A DNA stretch of 64,000 bases from Lingula anatina (GCF_001039355.2 NW_019776146.1:621478-685477), one strand, 5' to 3'; counted from the first letter of the stretch, positions 1 to 14,300 are shown. Numbers and translations are program-made. Notes: a model not told the origin generated them from the sequence alone.

Positions 1-2364
1 AAGAGGAACTTTATGCCTCCTTGGTCTAAACAGGTAAAATCATTTAGTAGAGGCTTCCAAGTTTGAAGTGTATGTATTTGCTATACTGGTAGTACTACCG
101 ATACCAGCATATATTTTTTTATAACTACTGACAATTATTTGAAAAGGGAGGCATATTACTATGAGTCAACTTGAGTATTCAATTGTAATTCAGATTATCA
201 CATTTCTATATGACAAAAAGATCTACAGCTTATTCTTAAATTACTTTAACTTCTGAAATGACATGAGACTAAAAAAAATATTTTGGCATGTAATAATTTT
301 TAAGGCACAAATGTACGATTGAGCCTTGTCCAAGACCTTTATCATAAAGTTTAACATAACCTTCACAGCTGCAATGTTTATAGAAAAAAAAAAAACATGT
401 TTTATGGATACAACCATAGGACCAAGTTCCTAGAACTATTTCAGACTATTTAACAGTCTTAGCCTCAGTAAATTTAGGCAAGTGGTCATGCATGATTACA
501 CTTCTCACCACTAAAAAGTGTGAATTTTTCATGTACTTGTGAGTTGGAGTGGGACTAAAAACAATTAAAAGAAATGTAATTGGTAACCACATTTGTCAAT
601 TTTTATTATTTAGCCAGTTAAACACATTGTGAGAAAATTCAAAAGATTAATTTTCAAAATAAAAATATCCCCCATATTACTTATTTTGACACATTTTCTG
701 CCCTGTCACACATTTTCAAATTTTCCAATAACATTAAAACATTAAAAGAATCAAAAACCATATCACATAATGGCAAAAGTGCAGTTTTTCTATTATAAAT
801 ATTAGAGCAAGTTTTGCAACCGATGACCATCACATAATTTGATATGACTTTTCGACATTTAAAGTCCAATTAAAACTTGTTGAGATTTACCACAGAGGCT
901 TACAACAATGACATATAATAATAAATCTTGATGGTATGATAGATATTTTAAAAATCCCAGGAAAACTGGTTAATAGTTGAAATGAAAAATTGTATAAATC
1001 AGACTCTTATTCTTATTTCATTTTAAAGAGATCAGTTTAGCAGATATCATCCAGCAAAACATGTTTATCAAATGCCCTCTTTAATGCAAGTATGACTTGT
1101 TCATGTAAGTATGCTGTGCCCATCATAAAAATACCTTTCAGCTGTTTTTTTTTTTTAAATTAATCTCTTTAACGCAAATTATACCTTATCATGTCAAGCA
1201 CTTCCTTTGCAGTTATATAAAATGATCTAAAACTCACTACCGATAATAATAATAATAAATTTATCAGAAATTTTCCCTGTAAATATTTTATCTTTGGTGG
1301 AATGGCCAAAAAAAGAGGCAACCCCATACAACATACTACAGAAATTACACAGTTCAATTCTGTTAAAATTGGGCTTTTTAACGTTGCCTTCGTTTGAATC
1401 CCAGACGTCAGTTACCCAGCATGACAGTGCTTTAAGCACTATCACAGTTAACAATAACATAATGAAATACAACAAAAAGTAAAATACCTGTGTTTTCGAT
1501 TTAGTAAGTGTAACTTGGGCAAGGAAAGTAATCCAAGAGAGAATCGACATCCAGCGCTGGATCTTCTTAAAAGTCTGGCCCCTCATCTTGCAGACAGAAT
1601 CAATAATTAGTTTACATACTGGTCCCAGAGATAACTACACGGATATCTATCTTTATAAAAAAATCCCCATGTTTTGTTTTTCTCTTCCGCCTGCTGCTTG
1701 TTACAATTGCTGCCTAGTTCCGCACTAAAAGGTAAAAGAGATTAGGAAGTTGTCCCTCAGAAATATAACCTTGTACACACGAATGTACATTACTAAATAA
1801 GCAACAAAAAGTCCTTATAAATAACGACCAAAATTAGTTACAACTTCGACAGTATTGTCAATGATCTAGATAACCGCATTAAATTTTCTGGAGCAATGCA
1901 CGGGTCGTCGTACATTACAGGTGGGTACGTTTTGTAATGTGATTGGAAGATTTTCATTTACTGCGGAGTCTGTACACAAATAAGGTCAAGTCAAGTAAAT
2001 AGAGGTGGAGAAGCACTTCCCAAGAAAAGCAAGGCGTGTTGAGGTAAATAGCGAAACCATCAGCAAACGAAATCCCTTCTTATAATAATTAGATTAGATT
2101 TTGCATTGATATTTGTACTTCTGTGATCTCTGTTAAAACGAACATTTCAAACGAAATGATTTGCAGATTTACATGTGATGTAGAACTAGTGTGCATATGT
2201 GAAATCATAGTACAGTTGTAAATGACGTCTTGTATCTATTATTTTAAAACTCTCCAAGGTTGTATGTAGGTGTTTTATCAAATAGGTTTTCTAGGAGTCA
2301 TTGATATTCTGACATTAAAAAAAACGTTCAGTTGTCCACAGTTGCAATTGTTATGCTATTTTTT
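1..2364. repeat. Haplotype copy of 3436-5532 (ERN1 5' region)
   Basis: Sequence from position 1 matches 3436 onward over its whole length to TTATGCTATT (2351-2360 and 5521-5530). There are scattered substitutions, short insertions and one clear indel: about 170 bases between 857 and 1127 are missing near 4309. The copy stops at the N at 2365. Divergence is low and the copy edge coincides with an assembly gap, which points to an allelic contig rather than a genomic duplication. Confidence 0.75.
1488..1586 (-). pseudogene. ERN1: Second copy of ERN1 exon 1 (misplaced haplotype copy)
   Basis: This stretch encodes the same 33 residues as the exon at 4657-4755 and has the same donor. It sits inside 1-2364, which is collinear with 3436-5532 apart from small indels. 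It lies on the 3' side of exon 2 (2587-2704) with respect to the minus-strand gene, so it cannot be exon 1 of a normally ordered gene. The N at 2365 marks a contig join. The best reading is an uncollapsed allele. A true partial tandem duplication is the alternative. Confidence 0.75.
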
Positions 2365-2365
2365 N

Positions 2366-2440
<75 letters not shown>
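2366..2440. repeat. (TA)n microsatellite beside an assembly gap
   Basis: About 75 bases of uninterrupted TA directly follow the N at 2365. It is the probable cause of the contig break and separates the allelic copy 1-2364 from the following contig. Confidence 0.95.
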
Positions 2441-2442
<2 letters not shown>

Positions 2443-3435
2443 CATTTTATGCATTCTATCCCATTTCACATATTCCATTTCCATTGCTATTAGATAATCC
2501 ATCATATATCAATAAAAATCACCAATAGTAAAAAAAAATGTAAACAACAGTATAGAATGTATTTTAATATAAGCAAAACCACAAACCTTCTTTTAATATC
2601 CATTTTATGTCCCCATTGGTTTTGCTGACAGCATAAAAGGATCCTCCAAGGGTAGACACAAACAATAAGCTTTCATGTGGAGTAAGTGCATTGTGGCTAT
2701 TATGCTGAAAATAACAGTAATATCCTTATGTATGCAGGTGTCTAGTTTTAACATAAATGATTTAGCATCATTATTCAAGTTCAGTGTTTTTATGTGGGCT
2801 TCTACGCAGTATATCCTTTGGGCAGAAACAGGAACCATGGTAATTCAAGTTCCAAGCAGCAACCTTGGGAGAAAACCATATTGGCTTCAATTTCAAAATT
2901 AAATGCACTGTTAGCTTATCTGGCTATTGGTATCAGTAAAAACTTGAAAATTTTGTCACTTATAAATTAATCAATATTTTAAATTTGCGTAAATCTGTCA
3001 CAACAATATAAGGTGACAAACTTTTCAAAATTATCAAGAGGCCCATTTTCAAGTTTGACAAAATATTCAAAGTGAAAAAAAAAATTATGTTGGTGTAGAA
3101 GAATGTGACTAATATCTTGATTCATGCTTTTGCCTTGATCCTTCAGTTCATATTATTTTCTTCTTCACAACTCACACCCAAGCTGTGCTAGTTATCTCAG
3201 TCATCATCTCCATTACAGTGTCAGAGCATTTCAAAATGTTTTATTCAAAGGTGAACCTAAATAACTTTCATTGTTGAATTTGTTTAAGTGCAAAGACTAA
3301 AGGCTGTCTACCTTTTCTATCTTATTTCAGGTTAAAAAATGACAGAATTTAATTTCACAGCAGCAGCTGTGAATATTCTATAAACATGTACTAGTATGTT
3401 ATAGTATTCCAATTTGCCATGTTAAATCTTAACAA
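2441..3435. other. ERN1 intron 1, distal part, and the start of intron 2
   Basis: Apart from exon 2 at 2587-2704, this segment is AT-rich intron sequence with no coding signal. Open frames here on the plus strand are the complement of exon 2 and are not separate genes. Confidence 0.6.
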
Positions 3436-4755
3436 AGAAGAACTTTATGCCTCCTTGGTCTAAACAGGTAAAATCATTTAGTAGAGGCTTCCAAGTTTGA
3501 AGTTTATGTATTTGCTATACTGGTAGTACTACCGATACCAGCATATATTTTTTATAACTACTGACAATTATTTGAAAAGGGAGGCATATTACTATGAGTC
3601 AACTTGAGTATTCAATTTGTAATTCAGATTATCACATTTCTATATGACAAAAAGATCTACAGTTTACTCTTAAATTACTTTAACTTCTGAAATGACATGA
3701 GACTAAAAAAAATATTTTGGCATGTAATAATTTTTAAGGCACAAATGTACGATTGAGCCTTGGACAAGACCTTTATCATAAAGTTTTTACATAACCTTCA
3801 CAGCTGCAATGTTTATAGAAAAAAAAAACATGTTTTAAAACAAAGCCAAATGTATTTATGGATACAACCATAGGACCAAGTTCCTAGAACAATTTCAGAC
3901 TATTTAACAGTCTTAGCCTCAGTAAATTTAGGCAAGTGGTCATGCATGATTACACTTCTCACCACTAAAGTGTGAATTTTTCATGTACTTGTGAGTTGGA
4001 GTGGGACTAAAAACACTTAAAAGAAATGTAATTGGTAACCACATTTGTCAATTTTTATTATTTAGCCAGTCAAACACATTGTGAAAAAATTCAAAAGATT
4101 AATTTTCAAAATAAAAATATCCCCCATATTACTTATTTTGACACATTTTCTGCCCTGTCACACATTTTCAACTTTTTCAATAACATTAAAACATTAAAAG
4201 AATCAAAAACCATATCACATAATGGCATGTGTGCAGTTTTTCTAATATAAATATTAGAGCAAGTTTTGCAACCAATGACCATCACATAATTTGATATGAC
4301 TTTTTGATAATACCTTTCAGCTGTTTTATTTAAATTAATCTCTTTAACGCAAATTATACCTTCCCAATGTCAAGCACTTCCTTTGAAGTTATATAAATGA
4401 TCTAAAACTCACTACCGATAATAATAAATTTATCAGAATTTTTCCCTGTGAATATTTTATCTTTGGTGGAATGGCCAAAAAAGAGGCAACCCCATACAAC
4501 ATACTACAGAAATTACACAGTTCAATTCTGTTAAAATTGGGCTTTTTAACGTTGCCTTCGTTTGAATCCCTTGACGTCAGTTACCCAGCATGACAGTGCT
4601 TTAAGCACTATCACAGTTAACAATAACATAATGAAATGCAACAAAAAGTAAAATACCTGTGTTTTCGATTTAGTTAGTGTAACTTGGGCAAGGAAAGTAA
4701 TCCAAGAGAGAATCGACATCCAGCGCTGGATCTTCTTAAAAGTCTGGCCCCTCAT
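2587..4755 (-). CDS. ERN1: IRE1 (ERN1) ER stress sensor, first two coding exons only
   Basis: This is the N-terminal part of inositol-requiring enzyme 1, the ER-membrane sensor kinase/RNase of the unfolded protein response. Exon 1 (4657-4755, 33 codons, phase 0) starts MRGQTFKKIQ and has a basic then hydrophobic stretch, as expected for a signal peptide. It ends at a good donor (ACAG|GTATTT). Exon 2 (2587-2704, 39 codons plus 1 nt, acceptor TTTTCAG, donor GAAG|GTTTGT) encodes LLFVSTLGGSFYAVSKTNG followed by DIKWILKE. That closely matches the first beta-propeller strands of the IRE1 luminal domain (LLFVSTLDGS..HAVSKRTGSIKW in vertebrates, from memory). The phases join cleanly. The rest of the luminal domain, the membrane segment, kinase and RNase would lie left of position 1. 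The gene runs divergently from TEX2. A second exon 1 copy at 1488-1586 lies downstream of exon 2 and is treated as a misplaced haplotype copy. Confidence 0.85.
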
Positions 4756-5213
4756 CTTGCAGACAGAATCAATAATTAGTTTACATACTGGTCCCAGAGA
4801 TAACTACACGGATATCTATCTTTATAAAAAAAGTCCCCATGTTTTGTTTTTCTCTTCCGCCTGCTGCTTGTTACAATTGCTGCCTAGTTCCGCACTAAAA
4901 GGTAAAAGAGATTAGGAAGTTGTCCCTCAGAAATATAACCTTGTACACACGAATGTACATTACTAAATAAGCAACAAAAAGTCCTTATAAATAACGACCA
5001 AAATTAGTTACAACTTCGACAGCATTATCAATGATCAAGATAACCGCATTAAATTTTCTGGAGCAATGCACGGGTCGTCGTACATTACAGGTGGGTACGT
5101 TTTGTAACGTGATTGGAAGATTTTCATTTACTGCGGAATCTGTACACAAATAAGGTCAAGTCAAGTAAATAGAGGTGGAGAAGCACTTCCCAAGAAAAGC
5201 AAGGCGTGTTGAG
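4756..5213. promoter_or_regulatory. Candidate shared promoter / 5' UTR region between ERN1 and TEX2
   Basis: The segment lies directly upstream of the ERN1 start and is strongly conserved between the two haplotype copies (compare 1587-2043). It contains CG-bearing stretches that are otherwise rare here. On the plus strand a strong donor (TTGAG|GTAAAT) sits after 5213 and is also present after 2043. It could end a non-coding first exon of TEX2, whose first coding exon (8344) begins at a splice acceptor. I see no clear TATA box. Transcription starts cannot be placed from sequence alone. Confidence 0.35.
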
Positions 5214-5532
5214 GTAAATAGCGATACTATCAGCAAACGAAATCCCTTCTTATAATAATTAGATTAGATTTTGCATTGATATTTGTACTTCTGTGATTAC
5301 TGTTAAAACGAACATTTCAAACGAAATGATTTGCAGATTTACATGTGATGTAGAACTAGTGTGCATATGTGAAATCATAGTACAGTTGTAGGAATGACGT
5401 CTTGTATCTATTATTTTCAAACTCTCCAAGGTTGTATGTAGGTGTTTTATCAAATAGGTTTTCTAGGATTCATTGATATTCTGACATAAAAAAACGTTCA
5501 GTTGTCCACAGTTGCAATTGTTATGCTATTTA

Positions 5533-8343
5533 TTTAACTTCTGAAAATACATTTTATGTTTTCATGGTAAACAACAACAATATCTCAGTCTTCATATTCA
5601 TGTACCTGTATATGTCTACCAGGGCACGTCATAATGTTTGTCAACTTTGTTTGGAAATGTACCGAATTATTTTTCCCTGTGGATTTGAGCATTACAGGTA
5701 CATGTCTAGGGGCTATAATTGAATATAAATCTCTTTAAAAGATTATGATACACCCCTCATCTTTTGTATGTTGTAAATCAGTTATGATGTTGGCACTAAC
5801 TATTAAGGAACATATATGTACATAAATGCCAGTAATAGGTTTTTTCAGAAAGGGTCCAAGCAGGGTAACATGTACCTGTACATGTAGTTGGCCCTAGGGG
5901 TGGGAGGCACTGGTGACGGGAATGATGGATAGAATACAACAAGAGCAGCCTGCAGGCATTTATCTTACGTGTTTCACTTGATATCTTTCTGACATTAAAC
6001 ACTTAGTTTTTCACAAATCTGCCAGTATTCTACAGTGATGATAGAGCTTTCATTGCTGACTGGATGTTTTGCAATAATGCCCATGTGCAAAACTCACTTT
6101 GTGAGATTATATTTTGATACTTGTTTACATTACTGAAAATGGGAATATAAGGTGCTCTGAAATGGGTAGAGGTAAATTATTATACTCAGCCCCCCTAAAG
6201 TGTCTCACAGGTGCCACCCAACAGATGTTGGAGTATGATAACTGTGTATGTGGGTCTCACAATGTATTAACCAGTTAAATCTAGTGGTCAGGATTTTTGA
6301 CTATATCTTCTTCTCATATCTGTTTAATTTTTCTGTTATATGCTGTCTTTTAAGATGCTGATGCATTACATTGTAAAAATGTGGATTTATAAGAGTTATT
6401 GATCACCATGGCAAAATGTCAAGGGCACCTTCTTCCAGGAATCTAATCAAAGATGTAATAAAGTCTTTACAAGAGTTGTTTTTAGTGCCCTCCCCCTCCC
6501 CTGCTCTTAGACTGCAAGAATAACCCTTAGAGGTCAGGGAAAGTGGATCTATCATTTCACTTTAAGCTTGCTTTTTATGGTAATTTCTCTCTAAATTTGA
6601 TCAAAAGTGATGGATTATATTTTTCAAAAGAATTTACTGTCAATAATATGTTAAACAAAAATAAATTGGAATAATTTCATAGGGAAGGAATGCAGTTTGT
6701 GCTTTGGAACTCATGATAAATCTTGAATATTATTTTTTGTAATGGAATGATTGAGTAGCTTTATTAAGTTAGGGAGTAATTACCGTCAATCTGTTTATAA
6801 CAAACATTCTTTCTGTCTTTCTTTCTGTCTCCCTGTGTTTGTCTATTACATAAAAAGATAAATATAGAAATATGGGTAGATAGCTAATATACAGAGACTT
6901 TTCTTTTTCTTCTTTTGAAAATCCATCTGAATATTGGTTGAACAATTATTCTGAACATTCAGCTGAAAGAAGAAACTGTACACTGTAAAAAAGAGAGCGA
7001 AAATCCTTACAGATTACTATCTAGTACATTATTTTGATTCATGTCAGGAACTGAGAAGCACAACTCATCCAAATAATTATCAGTACTGCGTCAACTGAGG
7101 ATTAGCTTCTTGACAATGCCCGAACATTAACCAAAGGCAGATAAGACAAAAATGACCTAAAATCATCAAACTCATAATTCAGAAAAGATAGTAAAGTTTT
7201 GACAGTAATCTATAACCTTGACACATAATGAAAAGGGGTCATACTTGGTTTTCTCACATATGATTTTAAACACTTTTGTTGAAGATAACAATGTTATAAT
7301 AATAATTTATTAATAATATTAAATAATTATTATTTTTATAATTATGATATAATAATGATGAAGATAAAGGATGTCTTTTCAGCTGTGTAATTGCATGTGT
7401 ATGATCATTTAAACTCTCAAGATTTAGTATGTCTGTAGTTACAAGAATTTTCATAAAATATATCATTTTGCTTTTAACTTGAACACTTCATAATTAAGTA
7501 TGTCTGTGGTACATGCAAGTGTTCATATTATATACAAGTACTTAAAAATAGAGACAGGAAGCTAAATTTTAATTTATAGGAATTATCTGACATAACTTCA
7601 TATTTTATTGACAGGTCCATCTTAACCTTCAAGCAGTGTGTCTTTCTAGATCATTAATGATCATGATAAATACAGGAAATGCATTTGGTTGTTCTTATTG
7701 CTTGAATTCAATCCTGCTAATACATCACTTGCCCTGTATCTTAAAGTAATAGCATCTGATTCTGCAGTAATTTTGAAACTCTTGAACATTCAGTAATACA
7801 TATATCTTTTGGCCAAGTCATTAGTCAGACCCATAAGAGAGACTGTAACTGATTTGATTTAGTATATTTATTAATTGAGTGCTGTAACTGCCAAGTGTGG
7901 CATCACATGGCATAATTTTGATATTTTGAATTATTATCTGTGTATTGTATTATTCTCTTTTTTTCCAAAATTATGGGGGAAAATATGTATGAATAGTTTA
8001 TATGGGGTTGGAAGAAATTGCTGGTACTACAGGCCAAAATATTTGAGAGTTTCTCTGTTACAATGCCTTTAAGATCTGAAGTATTCCAGATTTGCTATCA
8101 TTGTCACAGTTAATCATGAGTCATTTTGTGAAAATTAAATAAACATATTCATAGATATGTGTAAAATTCATTCTCTCCACTAATTAGCTGAAAATCATCC
8201 AACACTTGCAGGTGGCTGTATTTAACAGATTTAAAAAACATTTTCCAATCAATTGCACTTTGGTTTATTTTTCTATGCACATTATACAACAAGTTAATTT
8301 GATATGTGTATATATATATTTTTTCTTTTTGCATTATATTTAG
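5533..8343. other. Upstream / first intron region of TEX2, no gene seen
   Basis: This is AT-rich sequence without a convincing exon, RNA gene or transposon. Short open frames on both strands lack splice context or recognisable domains. It is probably TEX2 intron 1, because the first coding exon begins at an acceptor (ATATTTAG at 8336-8343). Confidence 0.5.
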
Positions 8344-8372
8344 TCCTGTGCAAGGCTTTCTAGATGTAGTTG
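8344..8372 (+). other. TEX2: TEX2 5' UTR portion of first coding exon
   Basis: A splice acceptor (TTATATTTAG) ends at 8343, followed by 29 bases before the chosen ATG. A second in-frame ATG at 8379 and a third at 8385 are alternatives. Confidence 0.6.
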
Positions 8373-11300
8373 ATGAAGATGAGTATGAAAAAAGAAGCTC
8401 CCCCTCCAAGGCCTCCAGCTCCATCATTGGGGAAGCTCAGCAAGGGCTCACCCGGGGGGATAGCAATCCGCTTCAATGCTACAAACCTAGAATCTGATTC
8501 TGACATTGAAGATGATCTCAAAGACTCAATCCAGTTCCACCGAAGTGAGTCAAGTGGGGGATTGACAACATGGAAACGGAGCAATGATATTACTGATGAT
8601 AATGGAAATAACAAGGAGGATATGATTTCCCCATGCTCACTTCAGAAGCCTAGTTCTGTCTCTGACCTGGAGACAGTCAAGCAAAAGGACCACCAAATAC
8701 ACAGACCGGGTTGGCAATCAGATCCCCTGGGGGCATCACCCACAAGGACGAGGTAAGGTGGGAGTTCACTCATACAAATTGCAATCTCACAAACTCACTC
8801 TTTCAGATAAATCAGGTCTGTAGACGAACCACCCATTTGGCTTGTTCTGAATCAAAACCTGATCTAGTTTCATTGAACACAGGTTTACATGGGAAGCCTA
8901 GAATTTGCTTATTCTAGCAACTTTTAATGAGGCTAGACTTGCTGAAAAAGGAATGGGAATGCTAAAGGAGGAGGGTGGCAGTGAATTTCATATTAGGGAA
9001 TGTGTAACTCTGTTTGCGGTGTGTGTTAATACAGTCTAGATCAGTGTAAACTGTGTCTGCACTCTGCAACTATAATCATTTTATGCTTCTTTGTCCAACA
9101 TTACATCTGACATGTGCATAACAATTTTGGACTCATTTGAAATATGTTTAAGATGATTTATTCATTCCTGTGAATAAACCAGTAAGGTTGACATGTATGT
9201 TGATAATGCAGGAACAGGCCTACCCAACTACCAGACTCGGCACCGAATGATCCAGAATTCACCGGTAGACCAGGCCACACTACCCGTTTTCAAGGTGTGT
9301 GTCAGATCGCATTACACAGTATCATACCCTGAACAAATTTTGAGTGGTGATGCAATGCTTTTCAACCCCGCTGAGAATCGTCACTATCACATCGCGTACT
9401 AGGCAAGAGCGGTGTCGCGTCTGATACTGTGTAATGCAATCTGACACACACCTTGAAAACGGGTAGTGTGGTCTGATCTACCGGTGAATTCTGGATCATT
9501 CGGTGCTGAGTCTGGTAGTTGGGTAGGCCTGAGGAAATTAATGGAAAAGATGTATGGAATAAGGGCTCATTCAGAACAAGTTGAAAACACCTTAGACCAC
9601 ATTCACAATCAAAAATGAGCTGCAGACTAACAGATCTGTGGATCAAATATGGCCAATCCACTTGAAAACTTCCAGCATAACCCTCTAACAGACACTTAGT
9701 AGATTCACCCTTGGGGATTACACAGGAAACTTTTAAGTGGATCTGCCATATTTGATCCGCAGAACATTTTTAATTGTGAATGTGGCCAAAGTTTTTTTTT
9801 GTGTGTGTGTGTGTGTGTGAAATGAAAGAGAAAACAGCATTAATCAGTTCAAAGTCGGAAAAAATCTGCAAGTATCGATCAATCTGGAAAGTGTATTTGT
9901 TCCTGTAATCTGAGGTAATGTGGCTTCATCAGAGAAAGTAATCTAGAAGCATTATTCTCTACTCAAAAGAATCATGTCTGCACACGTGCATTTGCACACT
10001 CCGCATACACCTCATGCATAACAAACAGATGTATGTATAGTTTTCGCAATTGCGCTCTGTAGGACACATGACTACAATAAAAAAATAATTCTGTACTAAT
10101 ATTGAAGACGCTTTAAACAGATACAGACATTTTCGTATTGTAAAGAATTCCTGTTCTAATTAATAGTGTCAATTTGACGTGAGTTTTTTTAGTCTCCTGG
10201 AAGCCTGCATCCATTACCAGCATTAATACGTTCCAATGCACTTTCTATGATGCACATTCTTACTAAGTGGTTCAGGACATAAAAACCTTAATTTTTGTGC
10301 ACAAATTAATCAAGATAAATGGGGTGAATAATAGTTTGATGTGTAATAGTGATGGAGCTTGATTGCACAGGGCCTATCATAGGTTCACAAAATCAAATCT
10401 TCATTTATTGGTGGCTTTCCTGATTTATAATTACTTATCACATTTGAATAGAGACATTATGCCTACTACTCTCTTGCATGCACTGATAGTTGATTAATTT
10501 TATTTTATTTACCTTATTATCAAGATTTTTTTATCAAATTGAATTAATTATTGATTTTGTCTGAAAAAAATTCTAGCTTATTGGCAAAAAGGAGCATGCA
10601 ATAACAACTTCCATTGCGTCTGATTATGTGTGCTGTTGGTTGCATCTTATATTGGTTCCATTTTTCTTCTGTCTGAGAAGATGAAAAGTGTTCCTTTAAT
10701 AATGAAAATCTTTACCATCAGGTCTCCTAAAATGGTTCCCAAGAGACCAAAGCCTCCCTCAACAGGTATACGGAAGATAGCGACTGGAGTGATAGAAGAT
10801 GATAAAGATGGGGAGTCCTGGTTTGATAGCAAGGACAGTCCAGATGATCCTCTTACTGCCCTGAGTAAGAAGCTGGCCAGTGAAGCTGAAGAGGATGACC
10901 TTTCTGATTACAGTAGTGACCCCAAAATAAATGATGAGGTTGCTAAGAGAAAGTGTGCAGAAGACAATGGAAGTGTGCCTCCTGCAGAGTCGATAAAAAT
11001 CATGGATGAGTATTATGAAGCAGAGCCGTTAGAGGAATTTGATGGAGGTGTTAATCTTCCCAGGGCTGTTATAACACGTTCTTCTGCAGGTGTGGAGGTT
11101 AGCCAGGCCATGGCTGTAGGAGGGTCAAGTAAGGCTAAAAAAATTGTGAGAAAAGCTGCCAGTTTGCTAAAAAATAGACCAAAGCCGACCATGGCACCAG
11201 GACCATTGACTTTCAGCTCCTTAATGGATAAAAAATCAAAACAGGACTCTGAAGATACCTTTTATGACATTTTTGAGTCAACTCCACCAGTTGATAGCAA

Positions 11301-14300
11301 AGCTTCTCCAAAAGATTTACAGAATAGTGCTCAAGCAGACCACCATGAGTCGGTACCCGGTAAAAAGTTATTTAGCTGGATGGTCATAGTATTTTTGTAT
11401 TTTATTCTTCCATTACCCTCCTACATCTCAGGAATGGTCATTGGTGCTGCCATAATGTATGCCTTGATGCGTTTCTACAAGTGGTGGATGGAACCTCGGC
11501 AGCCAATGGAACCCTGCGTGATCCCCCCACTTTCTGAACTCCCCCCTCTTTTGGTACCCGAAATGAAGGAAGGAAAAAATGATGGCGTGTTTAAGGTAAT
11601 CTGTGGTGTTTGTTATCATTGTTTGTAGAGCTGAAAAAAAGAAGAAGACAGACTTTCAAAGTACTACTCAAGTCTGATGCTGTTCACATCAAACCATTGT
11701 GCAATTTGTAATGGTACATTTTACATACAGTTTGCTGTCTGCATCAAGCTTGCCAAAAACGCTATCAGCACATAGAAGATTGAATTTGTTAGTAAAAAAA
11801 AAGATAATGAGATTTTTTTTCTCTATGTGTTTCTGGCTGAACAACTGCAGTTAAGTTGAATAGTGGGACCACAATTAGTCTTGAAAAAATTATTTACTAG
11901 ACCATTTGTATGATTCATGAAAGAGAGGATTGGTATGAAAATCGGTTCCTCTCTACTGACAAAAGAATGTAAATGTAAAAAAATGTTTATTTAGTGATAG
12001 CATCTCATGAGTGGGACACTCTTTAAAAACATTCTTGGGTTGACCTTACACTTTGATTGAAAATTATAATGATTAGATGAATTAATTCATTTTTGCTCAA
12101 AAATTCTCTTTTACATCCAGATTGAAAGCTCATGAATACTTTTTTCTATTTATAGACTCATACATGATGTAAGCTCATTTTGCTGAATCCGATTCCTTTT
12201 ATATTTAAGGAGTATTGTGATATTGTTTTTGATTGTAAGCAACAGTTTCTTCCTGAGACTGTCTAAATTGCAGAAATCAGCTATGTAAATACAGTTGTGT
12301 AATTGCAACTTTGAGAACGTGACATTATACCCATCCAGGTTAAAGGGAAAAACATTACAATTGGAACATTATAAATAGGCACATTAGTAAAATGGGGGTT
12401 TGAATTGGATCCTTTTTCATGGCAGCAAGGCAATAAGATGTATTAAGTCTAAGTATTTCCAGGAAATGAGTGAGTAAATCAATACTTAGGTTGTTGGGAA
12501 ACTTTCTAATCTATAGATATGGCATAACTTCTATTACCAGCAGTGATTTAGCACCTTTTGTTATTGGATGTCATTAATCAAGTAATTACTATTAAATCTA
12601 TACATTTAACTGCCCCAGGGAAGCAATGAATATCAAAATCTTCATCCAGGAGATAATTAATTTTTGTATCAAGATTGTGCTGGATACCAACAAAGTGAAG
12701 GTTGTAATAGATAGAACAGTTTAGCAGTCATAGCTAGATAGAATTGGCAATTTGTCAGACATAAGAATCATGCATTGTGTACTGAATCCAAATGGAAGTG
12801 ACATTTCATTACTGATTCCCTAACAGATATAGCTGTTGTGTTCATTTATTCCATTAACAATGCATTTAATGGCACTGACTTATTAACTGTGGCATATAAC
12901 AAGACAATAATTTTTGCCATTATGACCAAGGAAAGAAAACATCTGTTATGAAACTAAATTTTATATAATTATAATACCTGAGCTATTCTATTGAAATCAA
13001 AGAATAGAATTATGAAGTCATTGCCCTATACAAACTAATATAAAGTTAAAGCATTCAACTTTAAGTTATTTGGTGCAATCTTTGAATATTTTGTCCTATT
13101 ATTGTGAAATTATCTTTACCCTATTAATATTAACTAAAATGAGCAAGAATATGAGACTAATTTTTATCATATTCTATAATACTTCACCTTTATCTCTCTT
13201 AGGGTTGGATGAATGAGCTTCAGTACCCCTATGATCCAGAAGACTACCACATTAGCCAAACATTCTCTATTTACGTCCGATTAGAAGGCTCAACCCTGCG
13301 ATTATCTCGTCCTTTGAAGAACGTGCCAAAACGTGCCATGTGGGATGAACCTCACCACACTTCGAAATTTATACATCAAAGAATTTACGACTTGACCGAT
13401 TCCCGCGTCTTCCTGCTTCCCCAAGGGCTTGTCAAGAAAAGAGTATGGAGTAAAAAATACCCATTGTGTATCAAATTATCTAAAGCGGGGGATGCTTTAA
13501 GCAAGCAGATGTCCCCTCAAAGCTCAACTGAGGATCCCTATGACGCCAAGGGGTCAGGTTTTGAAGTTGTCACAAAAGAGGCTTGTGATGACAGTGTGTT
13601 ATACCTGTTTGCAAGGTCAGGGAGAGAGAAAGAGGAATGGTATTGGAGGTTTGATGCTGCCACCAAAGGCACACCTCTTTCAGACTATAAACTGGAACAG
13701 TTGTTGAAAGAGGCCAAGTTTCTTCACAAACGTTCAAGTTCCTATAGTTCACTCAAGTCCCACAAGAGGGAGGGGTCCACTGATTCCACCAAGTCCTGGA
13801 GTTCAGAGGAGGATGGTGAGGAGCCTCTGAGGAGGATACTGCTAGGTTATGCAGGGTAATTGTTCAAATTACTAGTTATGGTATCCTTTACTGGATTTTT
13901 TTTTTTTTTTTGCCGAATCTTATTATGCTGCTAAGAAAGAAGGCTTTATGGTTTACCGTTGGTAAAATATTATATTAAAACAGGATAAGTTGTAACTTCT
14001 TACAGTACTTTAGTACGTTATATATATTTAAAACTGCATGTAAACGGATTTGCCTGAACAAGAGCATTTTTTTTTTAATTTAGGTATATGGGAAGAATAA
14101 TGCCCAAAGAAGATGAGCTTCGAAAACTTAGTGGTTCTAGTTCTAATAATAGTCTTGGTATGGAGAATGACAAAAAGCCAGCACCTGGAAGTCCAGGAAA
14201 AAAATCAATAGAATTAAATGCTCCTGGAAAACATATAGCTTGTGAACCTCAAGTTCTGTGGGTGAATGCTTTGATTGGACGGTTATTTTGGGATTTCTTG

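Noticed and set aside
2270-2497. Open frame with a long Tyr-Ile repeat
   Set aside because: It is translation of a (TA)n microsatellite across an N; no gene.
9193-9661. Open frames on both strands around a palindrome in TEX2 intron 1
   Set aside because: They lie inside a foldback MITE (9215-9531), so both strands read similar peptides.
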